Below the pieces are notes generated by a model. That model was given only the letters and a program-made list of their open reading frames with translations. It had not been told where the DNA came from and made no database searches. This document shows, in pieces, positions 8,056 to 16,893 of a stretch of DNA of 64,000 nt (the first letter of the stretch is position 1; every line of letters starts with the position of its first letter). Source of the DNA: Candidatus Aenigmatarchaeota archaeon (lineage in GTDB: Archaea > Aenigmatarchaeota > Aenigmatarchaeia > GW2011-AR5); assembly GCA_016198685.1 (NCBI GenBank), contig JACQID010000006.1, positions 211,111-275,110 on the forward strand, in the 5' to 3' direction. The position numbers and the translations under genes are program-made.

Positions 8056-9786
8056 CTAGCGGTATCTGCCTCTTTCCCATTCTTTGGCTTTTCCGGCATC
8101 AACGGCAGCCTTGCCAAGGAATGTATGCTTCTCTTCAGGTATTTTGAGAAGGCCCTGTAATGGATCCCATGCATGCTCGCGCATGGCAACAAGCTGTTGT
8201 GCATAGATATCCTTGTTTTCGAGGGATAGGCCGTAGAATTCGGGCGGAAGCGCCTCAGGTCTTGTGTCTGTATCAAGATATTTTACTATCTGCCTAAGCA
8301 CGTAAACGCTGTATTCAAATATGTTGCTCATTTGCTGGTTGCCCGGTGATCTTCCGCTGCCACGTTCAAATATAATATAGCCGTCTTTGAAGCCTTTCTG
8401 CCTGAACCAGTATATCCATTTATATAGCGTGTCCGCGCCGCGGTCAGCGAGGGCTATAGGAATATGTGCCGTCCCGAAGTACGGTATAGGATCGCCCAAG
8501 TGGAGTAGGAAGACTTGCGATCCGAAATCGTTGGGTAAGGTAGGAAGTTCAATGTTAAGGTCTATGTTCTGGCCCATCTCCTGCTCGAAGTCTATGCACT
8601 GCATGACTGCCGAGGAGCCTATTTTTTTGAGAAGATGATAGGCATGCAATGGATGATAAAGCCGCGCTATGCCTTCTGTTCCCTGTCCGGATTGCGGGCA
8701 TTCAAGAAGAAGCTTGACATTGTTTTTTTCGCAGAATTCCACGACGCTCATGCCACCCATGTGTTCCCTGTTATAATCCACTCTGCCAGGGCTTTTTCTG
8801 GTGGTAAAATGAGAATACAAGTAAAATGCAGCTACTGCCGCGTTGAATTCTCTCTGTTTCTCTATATATGCGCGGTTGGCGTCTTCTGAATTATTGGAAT
8901 AAGGTTCGCCTACTATCTTCACCCATATGGGATCCTTATTCGCTATCATGTATACGGCAGTGGCAAGATAGGCATCTATTTCTCCGGCCTCTATCTGATA
9001 TTTTTCTATTTCGCCCTCTTTCCAGATGTCAAAGAGTCTTTCTTCTCTCATTCTTCTGAGAGTGGAATTTTCGATGTCGTCCCTTTGGGCGTTTAGAGAG
9101 TTTCTTACGTCATGCTCCAATTGCTCATCGCTGAGATCCTTGTACCTTTCGTCTTTTCGGAGCGCTTCTCTCGTGGCTTCTTCGGTCTTTTTTGCTTCTT
9201 CCTGGAAAATTTTGGCGACTTCAGTGCGGTATCTGGGCGTCTGTCTCAGCTCCTGCTCCACACGGCCCCCTACAAGATGCCTCTTAAGCCAGTCTTTGAG
9301 CACTTCAGCGCCTTTATCGCCTTGAGCAATCCGTTCATCGACCCATTCGCCAAATGGTTGTCCTGTAGGAGCTACAACCTGATATGTGTAACCGAAAGGT
9401 CTTAGCTCGCGCTCATGAAACGACATCCATGTCGTGTTTGAGAGATGGAAGTTGACGTAGATGAATTTCAGGTTAGACGCGCCCTTCATGGTTATGCAAA
9501 GCCTTTCGTGGCTCTGGTCCCATCTTATGCGCTCTGCACTTTCAAACATGGCAACCTCGCCGATCTCGCCATGAAGGCCAAGTTCCATGTTCAATTTTTC
9601 GCGGACGCGATCCACGTAATTCTTTATGTCAGGCTCCAGGAACTCAAGGACTGTATCAAGATCAACCTGGTTGAATTGTATGCCTAGCGTGGCGCCAAAA
9701 GAGCCTGCCTTGCTGCCTAGACCCAAAAGATTCGGATCTTTTCCGATATTCCACCAGCCTGAAGAAATGCCAACTTTGTATGCCAT
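8056..9786 (-). CDS. TIM-barrel protein, sugar isomerase / AP endonuclease 2-like
   Basis: A 576-residue protein that opens MAYKVGISSGWW, like xylose-isomerase-like or endonuclease IV barrels, and has the GLHGEIG strand end. The second half carries LLLECPQ, CIDFEQ, GTAHIP and YIIFERG, which in order could supply the Glu, Asp, His and Glu metal ligands of that barrel (my inference). A long charged helical insertion lies roughly between residues 170 and 270, so it is about twice the usual length of the family. The substrate is unknown. It sits 40 bases before the MNT-HEPN gene and 24 after the 602-residue unknown, so the three are probably cotranscribed. Confidence 0.6.
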   Translation of the reverse strand: MAYKVGISSGWWNIGKDPNLLGLGSKAGSFGATLGIQFNQVDLDTVLEFLEPDIKNYVDRVREKLNMELGLHGEIGEVAMFESAERIRWDQSHERLCITMKGASNLKFIYVNFHLSNTTWMSFHERELRPFGYTYQVVAPTGQPFGEWVDERIAQGDKGAEVLKDWLKRHLVGGRVEQELRQTPRYRTEVAKIFQEEAKKTEEATREALRKDERYKDLSDEQLEHDVRNSLNAQRDDIENSTLRRMREERLFDIWKEGEIEKYQIEAGEIDAYLATAVYMIANKDPIWVKIVGEPYSNNSEDANRAYIEKQREFNAAVAAFYLYSHFTTRKSPGRVDYNREHMGGMSVVEFCEKNNVKLLLECPQSGQGTEGIARLYHPLHAYHLLKKIGSSAVMQCIDFEQEMGQNIDLNIELPTLPNDFGSQVFLLHLGDPIPYFGTAHIPIALADRGADTLYKWIYWFRQKGFKDGYIIFERGSGRSPGNQQMSNIFEYSVYVLRQIVKYLDTDTRPEALPPEFYGLSLENKDIYAQQLVAMREHAWDPLQGLLKIPEEKHTFLGKAAVDAGKAKEWERGRYR

Positions 9787-9810
9787 GTTTTTTACCTATA
9801 CGTCAAGCGC

Positions 9811-11619
9811 TCAGTGATGCCCGCCGCCCCCGGGTGCAGGAGCCGCCGGTTTTGGCGGAGGAGCGGGAGTCGCCCCGCCTTTGCCGATGCCTATCTTGTT
9901 CTTGAGGAAATTGACTATCGGAGCATATCTTTCTTTTGCCATGCCTCGAAGGTGAATCTTGCCTATCCTTTCATCGAAATCCTTTTCATAAGGCCTGTTC
10001 TTCATGAATTGGAACGCAAACCCTATCTTTGCCAGCGTCTCGCTTATCTTTGCCATGCCCTCATGGAAACCGCCGCCTTCATGATCTTCTTTTTTATCGT
10101 CATGGTCATGCTCATCATGCCCTGAGTCATGGGAATCTCCACTGCTCTTCTGATTCTTTTTTTCTTTTGTCTCTTTCTCTGTTTTTTTGTTATGTTCAAT
10201 ATCGTGGATCCTATCATGCAATGATTTCTTGAGTCCAAGCAGCTCGTCCACATACCAGTCTAGCTCCTGCTTCATGGCCTCGTATTCAAGAAGCTTCACA
10301 AGCAGCACATTCTGGCTCATGAAGACGCCATAAATAAAAAAATCCGCATCCTCTATTTCATCGCCCGATGCAAGACGCATGTTCATCTTGTTGATGTCCA
10401 ATACAAAGAACGAATAATAGAGTTTTCTTGTGGTGATAGATGAAGTTTCGGTAAGTATATGTTTTACTTTTTCATCGACCCAGTCTTTAGTTATCCACTT
10501 GTATTTCACGACAAGCCCGTGATCTTTATGGAATATAAGATTATCCTGCGTCCACTTGTCATAAGGAGTAAAAGTCCCGTCTGCTTGCTCAACCGCCTGC
10601 TCTTCCGAGCCGGCCATACGGGCAAATTCAGTAGCAGTATAAAATCGCCATGCCCATGCCCTTATGTTGTTCACAGCAAGGGCTTGGGACGGATTGAAAA
10701 GAAAATTTTCGTGCATATGGTGGCTCCCCATCCCCTTGCCCTCAAGGCCTTCTGCCAGGAGCTTGTGCCTCAGTATATTCGGGCCAAGCCATTCTCTGTA
10801 CATATGGACCGTATATTCTCTGCTTCTCACGAGTTCCGTTATTTTCTGATATCGCGATTTGAGCTCTGGTTCAAACAGTTTTTTCCATTCCTGATATAGA
10901 CGGTTCTTTGAAGAAAGCACGACTGCTTCAGCTTTAGAGACGTTCAGTTTCTCGGTTATTATGTTGACATCTGTTTCACTGCCCATGCGCATGAAATCGG
11001 TTATGAGTGTCGGCCATCTGCTTACTATATTGCGCATGGCTATGCTGTCTCCGGTATGTGCGTCTACCTGATCTATAAATACCGCCCTAAGCGCGTGTTC
11101 ATCCTTTTTTTCTGCAAATGAGGACCATCGCTTATCTTCGGGCGCGTCTGGATCGTATTTCACGCCAAAATAATCAAGGAATTCCCTGTATTTTCTTTCA
11201 TCGTGCTTCAGAAGCTCAAGATCTGCTATAGATTGCGATATGGATTGCAACCCTGCCTTTATTCTGCCCTCGATTTCCTCTTTCTGGGCAATTGTTATAT
11301 GATAGTACTGGGAGTATGTAGGCGTCACTTCTATTGTCTCGGAAATTTTCTTGACGCCGTTATATTCCCATTTCCTCAACTGCAAAAGAAGGCTCATCCA
11401 TATGCCGGATGTCATTCCAGGAGGAGTTGTGGGGTTTATCTTTGTGAACATCTCAAATGGCATGGAGCATACTGCATGGCCAAGATATTTGCCATGAGGG
11501 CCAAAATATTCGGAATCAAACCCTTTGTCGTTTACCCTGGCATTTGGAACCCCTGTTATAGGATTTCTTGTCGTAAACATTTTATCGTCAAGAATGAAAT
11601 CCTTAGGTTTTTCAGGCAT
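9811..11619 (-). CDS. Large conserved-looking protein of unknown function with His/Asp-rich tail
   Basis: A 602-residue soluble protein I do not recognise. The N-terminal 480 residues are mixed and globular-looking, with many aromatics (WAWRFYTATEF, YKWITKDWVDEKVKH). A helical Lys/Glu stretch follows, then a metal-ligand-rich segment around residues 500-535 (HDSGHDEHDHDD and EDHEGGGFHEG). The last 20 residues are Pro/Ala/Gly-rich and end in HH. There is no signal peptide or membrane span. It is the first long gene of the minus-strand unknown block, followed closely by the TIM-barrel and MNT-HEPN genes. The His/Asp segment could bind divalent metal, or may simply be a flexible linker. Confidence 0.75.
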   Translation of the reverse strand: MPEKPKDFILDDKMFTTRNPITGVPNARVNDKGFDSEYFGPHGKYLGHAVCSMPFEMFTKINPTTPPGMTSGIWMSLLLQLRKWEYNGVKKISETIEVTPTYSQYYHITIAQKEEIEGRIKAGLQSISQSIADLELLKHDERKYREFLDYFGVKYDPDAPEDKRWSSFAEKKDEHALRAVFIDQVDAHTGDSIAMRNIVSRWPTLITDFMRMGSETDVNIITEKLNVSKAEAVVLSSKNRLYQEWKKLFEPELKSRYQKITELVRSREYTVHMYREWLGPNILRHKLLAEGLEGKGMGSHHMHENFLFNPSQALAVNNIRAWAWRFYTATEFARMAGSEEQAVEQADGTFTPYDKWTQDNLIFHKDHGLVVKYKWITKDWVDEKVKHILTETSSITTRKLYYSFFVLDINKMNMRLASGDEIEDADFFIYGVFMSQNVLLVKLLEYEAMKQELDWYVDELLGLKKSLHDRIHDIEHNKKTEKETKEKKNQKSSGDSHDSGHDEHDHDDKKEDHEGGGFHEGMAKISETLAKIGFAFQFMKNRPYEKDFDERIGKIHLRGMAKERYAPIVNFLKNKIGIGKGGATPAPPPKPAAPAPGGGGHH

Positions 11620-11652
11620 TATTATACTTATCTTGGTCGTGCTATAAATGGT

Positions 11653-11997
11653 TTATGTAAGAAGCAGCCAGATACCGAGTATGCTAAGCACGATGCCTAT
11701 GAATATTCCGGCCTTGCTCATGCCTTCTTTCTGATAATCAAGTATATCCGGGAAACCTATTACAAGAAACACTCCGATGCCTGCAAGGAAAAGCGCAAAG
11801 AGCTTTTTCAGAACAAAGCCTAGCGTAAGTTTAGAGACATATATCCAGCCGCCGCCAAATATCGACAAGACACCTACTATCAGGACTATCATAAGGTGCG
11901 TATCTTTAAGGACGCTGCCTCGCTGTTCTATGGAGAAATATATGGAAAGGATGCCAAAAGCTATGAGAACAGCTCCTATGACGTATTCTACGACCAT
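11653..11997 (-). CDS. Four-helix membrane protein, unknown
   Basis: A 114-residue integral membrane protein with four predicted spans (about residues 3-24, 37-57, 62-86 and 94-114) and short charged loops; there is no signature I recognise. I used the ATG at 11997 (MVVEYVIGA) because the longer frame would reach into the divergent gene at 12071. It is separated from the 602-residue gene by 33 bases and probably heads the minus-strand transcript, divergent from the plus-strand half of the unknown block. Confidence 0.65.
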   Translation of the reverse strand: MVVEYVIGAVLIAFGILSIYFSIEQRGSVLKDTHLMIVLIVGVLSIFGGGWIYVSKLTLGFVLKKLFALFLAGIGVFLVIGFPDILDYQKEGMSKAGIFIGIVLSILGIWLLLT

Positions 11998-12030
11998 GTC
12001 ATGACCTCTAACGCATAAATAGCGCCATAA

Positions 12031-12039
12031 TTTTATATA
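12031..12039 (+). promoter_or_regulatory. TATA box of the plus-strand unknown trio
   Basis: The element ttttatata lies 32-40 bases before the ATG at 12071, in the 73-base space between divergent genes. It fits an archaeal promoter with a very short leader. The minus-strand genes must use another element in the same gap or inside the adjacent gene. Confidence 0.55.
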
Positions 12040-12070
12040 CCGCGTACTATAATAATAGATAGGTTTTAGC

Positions 12071-12592
12071 ATGGTTTGGGCAAGGACAAGGTTGCTGATT
12101 TGGGACTACATATTCGAGCCAGTAAAGAGAATAAAAGTAAATTACGTCGGCCCCCATCCGGACAAATTCTACAAGGAGGTCAATAAGCTCATAAGGACAG
12201 TTTTCAACGTCCCTGACGCCTATGTGCAGGAGAAAGAATATACGTGGGAAAAGGGCGAAGAAGCCGAGAAATTCGACATAGACTGGGAAGTCAACAAGAT
12301 GCTGGATACTTTCAGCTACATAACGGTTGAAATATCCCTGAGAGGCTTTGTCTCCCATGACCACGGCAAGGCATCAATAGTGCTAAGACCGAGACTAATA
12401 ACAGAATACCCTCAAGACACGGTCTGGCAGAACAGCATAGTATACGAAATGCTCAGGCGCGTATGGCACAAGTTTTTCTATCACCAGAGAAGAATGGAAT
12501 ACCTTGCGATGGGCAAGGAAATGGTAGTGACTTTTGAGAACAGCGTCAAGGCCTATGGAGAGCAGCTTAGGGAGAGCAAGGTGGAAGAGTGA
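12071..12592 (+). CDS. Conserved small protein of unknown function, paralogue of next gene
   Basis: A 173-residue basic, aromatic-rich soluble protein. Its core runs KVNYVGPHPDKFYKEV, a central strand set with FSYITVEISLRG and IVLRPRLITEYPQDT, then a helix with VWHKFFYHQRRMEYL. The following gene has the same order (K[VI][ND][YF].G.HP, a beta segment ending near TxTxEY, then FYYNNRRRYFEF), so the two are diverged copies of one fold. I recall similar proteins as conserved unknowns of DPANN genomes, but assign no function. It overlaps the next gene by 4 bases (GTGA). Confidence 0.75.
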   Translation: MVWARTRLLIWDYIFEPVKRIKVNYVGPHPDKFYKEVNKLIRTVFNVPDAYVQEKEYTWEKGEEAEKFDIDWEVNKMLDTFSYITVEISLRGFVSHDHGKASIVLRPRLITEYPQDTVWQNSIVYEMLRRVWHKFFYHQRRMEYLAMGKEMVVTFENSVKAYGEQLRESKVEE

Positions 12593-13077
12593 GCCCAACG
12601 GTACAGGTTGAGGATGATATACTTCAGCCATCCGATTCCATGAAGATAGATTTCAAGGGAAAGCATCCTTTTGCCGCATGCGAGAAATTTCCGGAATATT
12701 TGAGGGATATAATGAAGGTATCCCGGAAAGATATAGTTGAAACTGACCTGCGATGGGATATCACTTCCGATCCGCGCACGTTTTACGGCTGGTGGGCAGG
12801 GTCGAGGAAAGAGGACAGGTGGACAAGGACTACCATAAGAATAATTGCACAAGGGGAGCAGGGCACGAATTTCAAGGGCTCCATAAAAATCATAATCAAA
12901 GGCACCATAACGACAACCTATGAATACAGCAACTTCATACAGAAGAGCTTCTGGTGGTTTTTCAATCACATGTTCTACTATAACAATAGAAGAAGATACT
13001 TTGAATTTGCTAAGGATAACATAATGGAGATACGCGAAGCTTTACTAAAGCAATTCGAAATATACCGGGAGGCATGA
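12589..13077 (+). CDS. Conserved small protein of unknown function, paralogue of preceding gene
   Basis: A 162-residue protein starting at a GTG whose last two bases are part of the previous TGA stop; AAGGTGG upstream is a fitting ribosome-binding site. It shares the layout of its neighbour: DFKGKHPF near the start, a beta-rich middle (TTIRIIAQGEQ, GSIKIIIKGTITTTYEY), then a helix rich in Phe, Trp, Tyr and Arg (SFWWFFNHMFYYNNRRRYF). The aromatic/basic helix could contact lipid, RNA or a partner protein. There is no catalytic motif. Coupled translation with both neighbours suggests a complex. Confidence 0.75.
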   Translation: MSPTVQVEDDILQPSDSMKIDFKGKHPFAACEKFPEYLRDIMKVSRKDIVETDLRWDITSDPRTFYGWWAGSRKEDRWTRTTIRIIAQGEQGTNFKGSIKIIIKGTITTTYEYSNFIQKSFWWFFNHMFYYNNRRRYFEFAKDNIMEIREALLKQFEIYREA

Positions 13078-13079
13078 CT

Positions 13080-13490
13080 ATGGGAATAGGCGACATAATA
13101 GGAGGCGTAAAAGACAAAATCCTTGGAAGGAATAACAATGAGGATCTTGATGACATAAAATCTTATGTTACCGGTGCCAATGACCAATATGGGCAAAGCT
13201 TCCGTGAAAACGTGATGGGTGCGGCTGAACAGGCAAATGATACCCCGCCCAAGCCTTGGGAGCGGGAAAATATTGCTACCGACCCTTTCGGTTCAGAGCA
13301 GCCTTTACCTGACAGGCGGGACCTTACGATGCAAAGCGGCCGCCCAAGCCGTACTGAAGCAAACTATGATATCATGGAGAAATTGACCATGATCGAATCC
13401 CAGCTTGCCGCGATCCGAAGCCAGACTGAAACAATCAATGAACGCCTGAAGAATCTTGAGTTCAGGATGGGGACAGGAAGAAGGTTCTGA
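13080..13490 (+). CDS. Coiled-coil-tailed small protein, unknown
   Basis: A 136-residue protein with a glycine-containing amphipathic N-terminus (MGIGDIIGGVKDKILG), a long polar, Pro-rich, probably disordered middle, and a C-terminal coiled coil (about 100-130) with heptad hydrophobics in EKLTMIESQLAAIRSQTE and INERLKNLEFRM. I chose the ATG at 13080 because GGGAGG sits 7 bases before it; an ATG six bases earlier has no spacing. It is the third gene of the coupled trio. The amphipathic start and coiled-coil end suggest a scaffold or membrane tether, which is inference. Confidence 0.7.
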   Translation: MGIGDIIGGVKDKILGRNNNEDLDDIKSYVTGANDQYGQSFRENVMGAAEQANDTPPKPWERENIATDPFGSEQPLPDRRDLTMQSGRPSRTEANYDIMEKLTMIESQLAAIRSQTETINERLKNLEFRMGTGRRF

Positions 13491-13514
13491 TTTTTATAGA
13501 ATGAGAAAATACGG

Positions 13515-15203
13515 CTACAAATAATATTTCCCCTGTTCTTTCTGCTCGCGGTCCTTGACTGAATCGGGCTTGTTCGCGCGTGGGCGCTTGGTTTGCGGGT
13601 CTTTTCTGAAAGTGACGTTGAGACTCTTCAAAAATTCATTAAGTCCTTCATTGAGAGTCATGACTCTGGCGTGACCGCGAATCCCAGGCTCGCCAGTGAA
13701 TAGCATTGCTTTGTCAGACACATAGTTAATGAGCATGAGATCGTGGTCTATTATGAGGACAGTTCCGAAGCTCTTGAGTATCTTGGCGAGCGCCATGCGC
13801 TGGTCTACGTCAAGATAGGCCGAGGGCTCATCAAGAAGATAAAGGTCGGCATCCTTCATCAGGCAGAGGGCTATTGCGACGCGCTGCAATTCTCCTCCGG
13901 ATAGATTCTTCACGGATTTTTCCATGAGCCTTTCGATGCCCAGCTGGCGCATTATTATCTTGTCCTGCCTATCGGCAGTTCCGAGAAGCTCGGCAACTGT
14001 CCCGGCAAAATCGCTGTCAAGATACTGCGGCTTGTACGATATCTTCACGTCCTGGCGTTCAGCCAGCATCTTTGCAAACGTCGTTTTGCCAAGGCCGTTG
14101 GCGCCCAGAACGCCAACCACTTCGTTCTGGTATATAATGCCAGGGTCGACCGTGAGGGAAAACTGATCATAATTTTTCTGCATTTCATCGAAGGCTACTG
14201 CAGCGGTCTTCGATGGCTTCTTTTCGTTAGTTGCTTCGAACTGAAGCGGGTCTCGGAACTTTACGTTTTCTTCAGGGATATATCCGTCAAGGAAATTGTT
14301 TATTCCTTTCCTCACGGAATAAGGCTGAGAGACTATGCCGTATACGCCCGGCGAACCGTAGAATATATGTATCCTATCTGCCATGATATCAAGGGTTGCG
14401 AGGTCATGCTCAACTACCATCACAAGCTTTTTTTCTGCAAGCTTCTTTATCGTCATGGCGACGTTCACTCTCTGCCTCACGTCAAGGTAGGAAGATGGCT
14501 CGTCAAAATAATAGATATCGGCATCTTTGGCGAGTGCGGCGGCGATTGCGACCCGCTGCAATTCGCCCCCTGAAACCTCGGAAAGCTTGCGGTCCAAGAC
14601 TGCGGAAAGCTCGAGTTGTTTTATGATTTCATCAGGGCAATTTTTCAGAGCCTCCTTGACAGTCCCTTTGATCACATCAGGCAATAGATTAACTTGCTGG
14701 GGCTTGTAAACGGACTTCACGTCCTCTTTCAAAAGCCGCTCGAAATAGTTCTGCAGTTCCGTGCCTCTATGCGTCTTCATTAGGCTTTCATATACATCTT
14801 TTTTGCTTCTTCCTTCAGATACCATGCCAAGATTAGGAGCGAGCTGTCCGGATAATATGCGAAGGGCGCTGGTTTTGCCTGTACCGTTAGGGCCAAGAAG
14901 GCCGACAACGCCCTGGAAAGGCACTGGAAGTCCGAAGACGCGAAAGCCGTTTACCCCGTACTGCATTATCGGGCTTTCTTTCTTCTCTTCAGGAAGGTTA
15001 ACTATATACCACGCATTGAAAGGGCACTTCTTGTGGCACAAGCCGCACCCTATGCACAAGGATTCATTTATCTGAGGATGGAATTTGTCCGGCCCGATAT
15101 AAATGCATTCTTCTCCTTCCCTGTTGACAGGGCATGCGGCTATGCATTCGTAACTGCATTTCTTCGGGTTGCAAAGTTCGTTATCAAGGACTGCTATTCT
15201 CAT
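13515..15203 (-). CDS. abce1: ABCE1 / RNase L inhibitor-type ribosome recycling ATPase
   Basis: Splits post-termination ribosomes together with aPelota or aRF1. At 562 residues it has full family architecture: an N-terminal domain with two 4Fe-4S motifs (CNPKKCSYECIAACP, then CIGCGLCHKKCP), and two ABC ATPase domains with Walker A GPNGTGKT and GANGLGKTT and signatures SGGELQRVAIA in each half, plus Walker B followed by DEPSSYLD and DEPSAYLD. I used the ATG at 15203 (MRIAVLDNELC); an in-frame GTG three codons upstream is possible. It converges on the unknown trio with a 24-base gap. Confidence 0.97.
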   Translation of the reverse strand: MRIAVLDNELCNPKKCSYECIAACPVNREGEECIYIGPDKFHPQINESLCIGCGLCHKKCPFNAWYIVNLPEEKKESPIMQYGVNGFRVFGLPVPFQGVVGLLGPNGTGKTSALRILSGQLAPNLGMVSEGRSKKDVYESLMKTHRGTELQNYFERLLKEDVKSVYKPQQVNLLPDVIKGTVKEALKNCPDEIIKQLELSAVLDRKLSEVSGGELQRVAIAAALAKDADIYYFDEPSSYLDVRQRVNVAMTIKKLAEKKLVMVVEHDLATLDIMADRIHIFYGSPGVYGIVSQPYSVRKGINNFLDGYIPEENVKFRDPLQFEATNEKKPSKTAAVAFDEMQKNYDQFSLTVDPGIIYQNEVVGVLGANGLGKTTFAKMLAERQDVKISYKPQYLDSDFAGTVAELLGTADRQDKIIMRQLGIERLMEKSVKNLSGGELQRVAIALCLMKDADLYLLDEPSAYLDVDQRMALAKILKSFGTVLIIDHDLMLINYVSDKAMLFTGEPGIRGHARVMTLNEGLNEFLKSLNVTFRKDPQTKRPRANKPDSVKDREQKEQGKYYL

Positions 15204-15232
15204 ACTAAACACTTGAATTTCAGAAATAAAAG

Positions 15233-15694
15233 CTACTCGTAGACGATGTCAAGGTCTTTTCCGTATATTCTGGAGAGTGAATCCAAGCTGCCGCGGCTTA
15301 CACGTCTTGCGTATCGTCTTGACACGCGCAGCCTTAATTTCTCTTTTCCGTCATAAAGGACATTGACGCCTATTACAGGAACCATCAGCATGTCTTCAGC
15401 CATCTTTTTCCTGTCGTCAGTCTCTTCGAGTATCTTCACTTTTCTCCTGAGGGCGTCCTCTATCTTTTTTACGCCCCTGCCGCCTTTCCCTATTATTTTG
15501 TTGACAGCACCCTTTTTTGCGGTTATGACGACCCGGTCGCCATCTGTGACGCTCTCATAATCGGCTTCTGAATCGACCGAGTGAAGGGCTCTGGCCACAT
15601 CTACCTCAAGCTGAGTAGTCTTGCCTTCGTGGAGGTTTTTCAGGCAGCTTTGGCACAGAACGCCACTACCTCTGCAGAACCGGCAAATTTTCAT
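15233..15694 (-). CDS. KH-domain RNA-binding protein with N-terminal zinc ribbon
   Basis: A 153-residue protein. The N-terminus has two Cys pairs (CRFCRGSGVLCQSC) typical of a small zinc ribbon. The middle carries a KH domain with the GxxG loop in IIGKGGRGVKK, and the tail is basic (RVSRRYARRVSR), suggesting RNA binding. It resembles the NusA-like/KH proteins of archaea, whose exact role is not settled. The start is set at MKICRFC, since the longer frame reaches over the divergent deoxyhypusine synthase promoter. It sits 29 bases upstream of abce1 on the same strand and is likely cotranscribed, which hints at a translation-related role. Confidence 0.8.
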   Translation of the reverse strand: MKICRFCRGSGVLCQSCLKNLHEGKTTQLEVDVARALHSVDSEADYESVTDGDRVVITAKKGAVNKIIGKGGRGVKKIEDALRRKVKILEETDDRKKMAEDMLMVPVIGVNVLYDGKEKLRLRVSRRYARRVSRGSLDSLSRIYGKDLDIVYE

Positions 15695-15777
15695 GAAATC
15701 ACTATTAGGCTGATAGACTAACTTTCTAAGATAACTTTTTAACTCTTGTTGGGGATAGCTCAATCAGCGGCGGCTGC

Positions 15778-16809
15778 ATGACGGTCTCCAAGAAGATGAT
15801 AAATATGGTAACAAAAAAACAATTAGACAGGGCGCATGACCTTGATTTCCGCAAGACATTGGATGTCAAGGATTTTGTTCCAGTCAAAGGTCATGATTTT
15901 TCCAAAAAGATGAACTTGAAGGAGTTTATAGATTCCTTCAAGACGCTCGGCTTTCAAGCGACCAACCTTGGCATAGGAGTGGATATTGTAAGAAAAATGC
16001 GCAAAGAGAAAGTCAAGATAATACTTACTTTTACCTCCAATCTCACGACATCTGGCATAAGGGATGTAATAACATTTCTGGCTAAAAACAGGCATGTTGA
16101 TGTGCTTTGTACGACAGGCGGGGGAATAGAGGAAGATATACTCAAGTGTTATGATCCATTTGTTCTAGGTCACTTTGACAAGGACGCAAAAGAGCTTTAT
16201 GGTAAAGGCATGAACAGGACAGGGAACATTTACGTTCCGGATTCAATATATGCAAAATTTGAAAAATTCACATTGGCGCTTCTTGAGAAATTTTACAAGA
16301 GGCAAATAGCAGAAAACAAGATATTGACAGGCATAGAGCTTGTCAAGGAAATGGGCAAGGAAATAAACAACGAGTCGTCTTTCCTTTATTGGGCGTACAA
16401 AAACAACATTCCGGTCTTTTCGCCGTCAATACTTGACGGCGCCATTGGTGATATTGTATGGTTCTTCAAGCATCAAAATCCTGATTTCAAGTTCGATTCT
16501 TCTGAAGACATATATCAGATGAATGACATGCCGCTTGACGCCAAAGACACAGGCGTCATCGCCCTTGGAGCCGGAGCTTCCAGACATTATGTCCTTAACG
16601 CCCATATTTTCAGGGGTGGCACAAAATATGCTGTGTTTATTTCCAGCGGCACGGAATGGGATGGTTCCACATCCAGCGCCAAGCCTGATGAGGCTTACAC
16701 ATGGGGAAAAATCAGGTTGTTCGAGCCTTTCTACAAGAACTCTGTTGAAGTCGCTGGGGACGCGACGATACTGTTTCCGCTGATAGTCGCTGGGGCATTT
16801 CTTGATTAA
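15778..16809 (+). CDS. dys: Deoxyhypusine synthase
   Basis: Transfers the butylamine part of spermidine to a lysine of aIF5A, the first step to hypusine. The 343-residue protein has the family motifs TFTSNLTTSGIRD and TTGGGIEEDILK for NAD binding, SSFLYWAYKNNIPVFSP, and the catalytic segment with EWDGS and PDEAYTWGKI, whose Lys311 is the enzyme-imine lysine. Its presence implies that aIF5A hypusination operates here. The start could also be one of two nearby downstream ATGs; the first is kept. Confidence 0.96.
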   Translation: MTVSKKMINMVTKKQLDRAHDLDFRKTLDVKDFVPVKGHDFSKKMNLKEFIDSFKTLGFQATNLGIGVDIVRKMRKEKVKIILTFTSNLTTSGIRDVITFLAKNRHVDVLCTTGGGIEEDILKCYDPFVLGHFDKDAKELYGKGMNRTGNIYVPDSIYAKFEKFTLALLEKFYKRQIAENKILTGIELVKEMGKEINNESSFLYWAYKNNIPVFSPSILDGAIGDIVWFFKHQNPDFKFDSSEDIYQMNDMPLDAKDTGVIALGAGASRHYVLNAHIFRGGTKYAVFISSGTEWDGSTSSAKPDEAYTWGKIRLFEPFYKNSVEVAGDATILFPLIVAGAFLD

Positions 16810-16839
16810 TCTCGCGTATTGCGGTAATCTTAATTTAAA

Positions 16840-16890
16840 CATCGAATTCCGCCGTATTAACACGGCGGATGAAACAACGGGAATTCGATG
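16840..16890. repeat. Nested inverted repeats between dys and the next gene
   Basis: An exact 11-base outer inverted repeat, catcgaattcc (16840-16850) with ggaattcgatg (16880-16890), encloses an inner hairpin ccgccgt / acggcgg (16849-16868, loop attaac). Two C residues are shared, so the full outer and inner pairings compete. No gene is read through it. See the finding on this region. Confidence 0.75.
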
Positions 16891-16893
16891 TGC

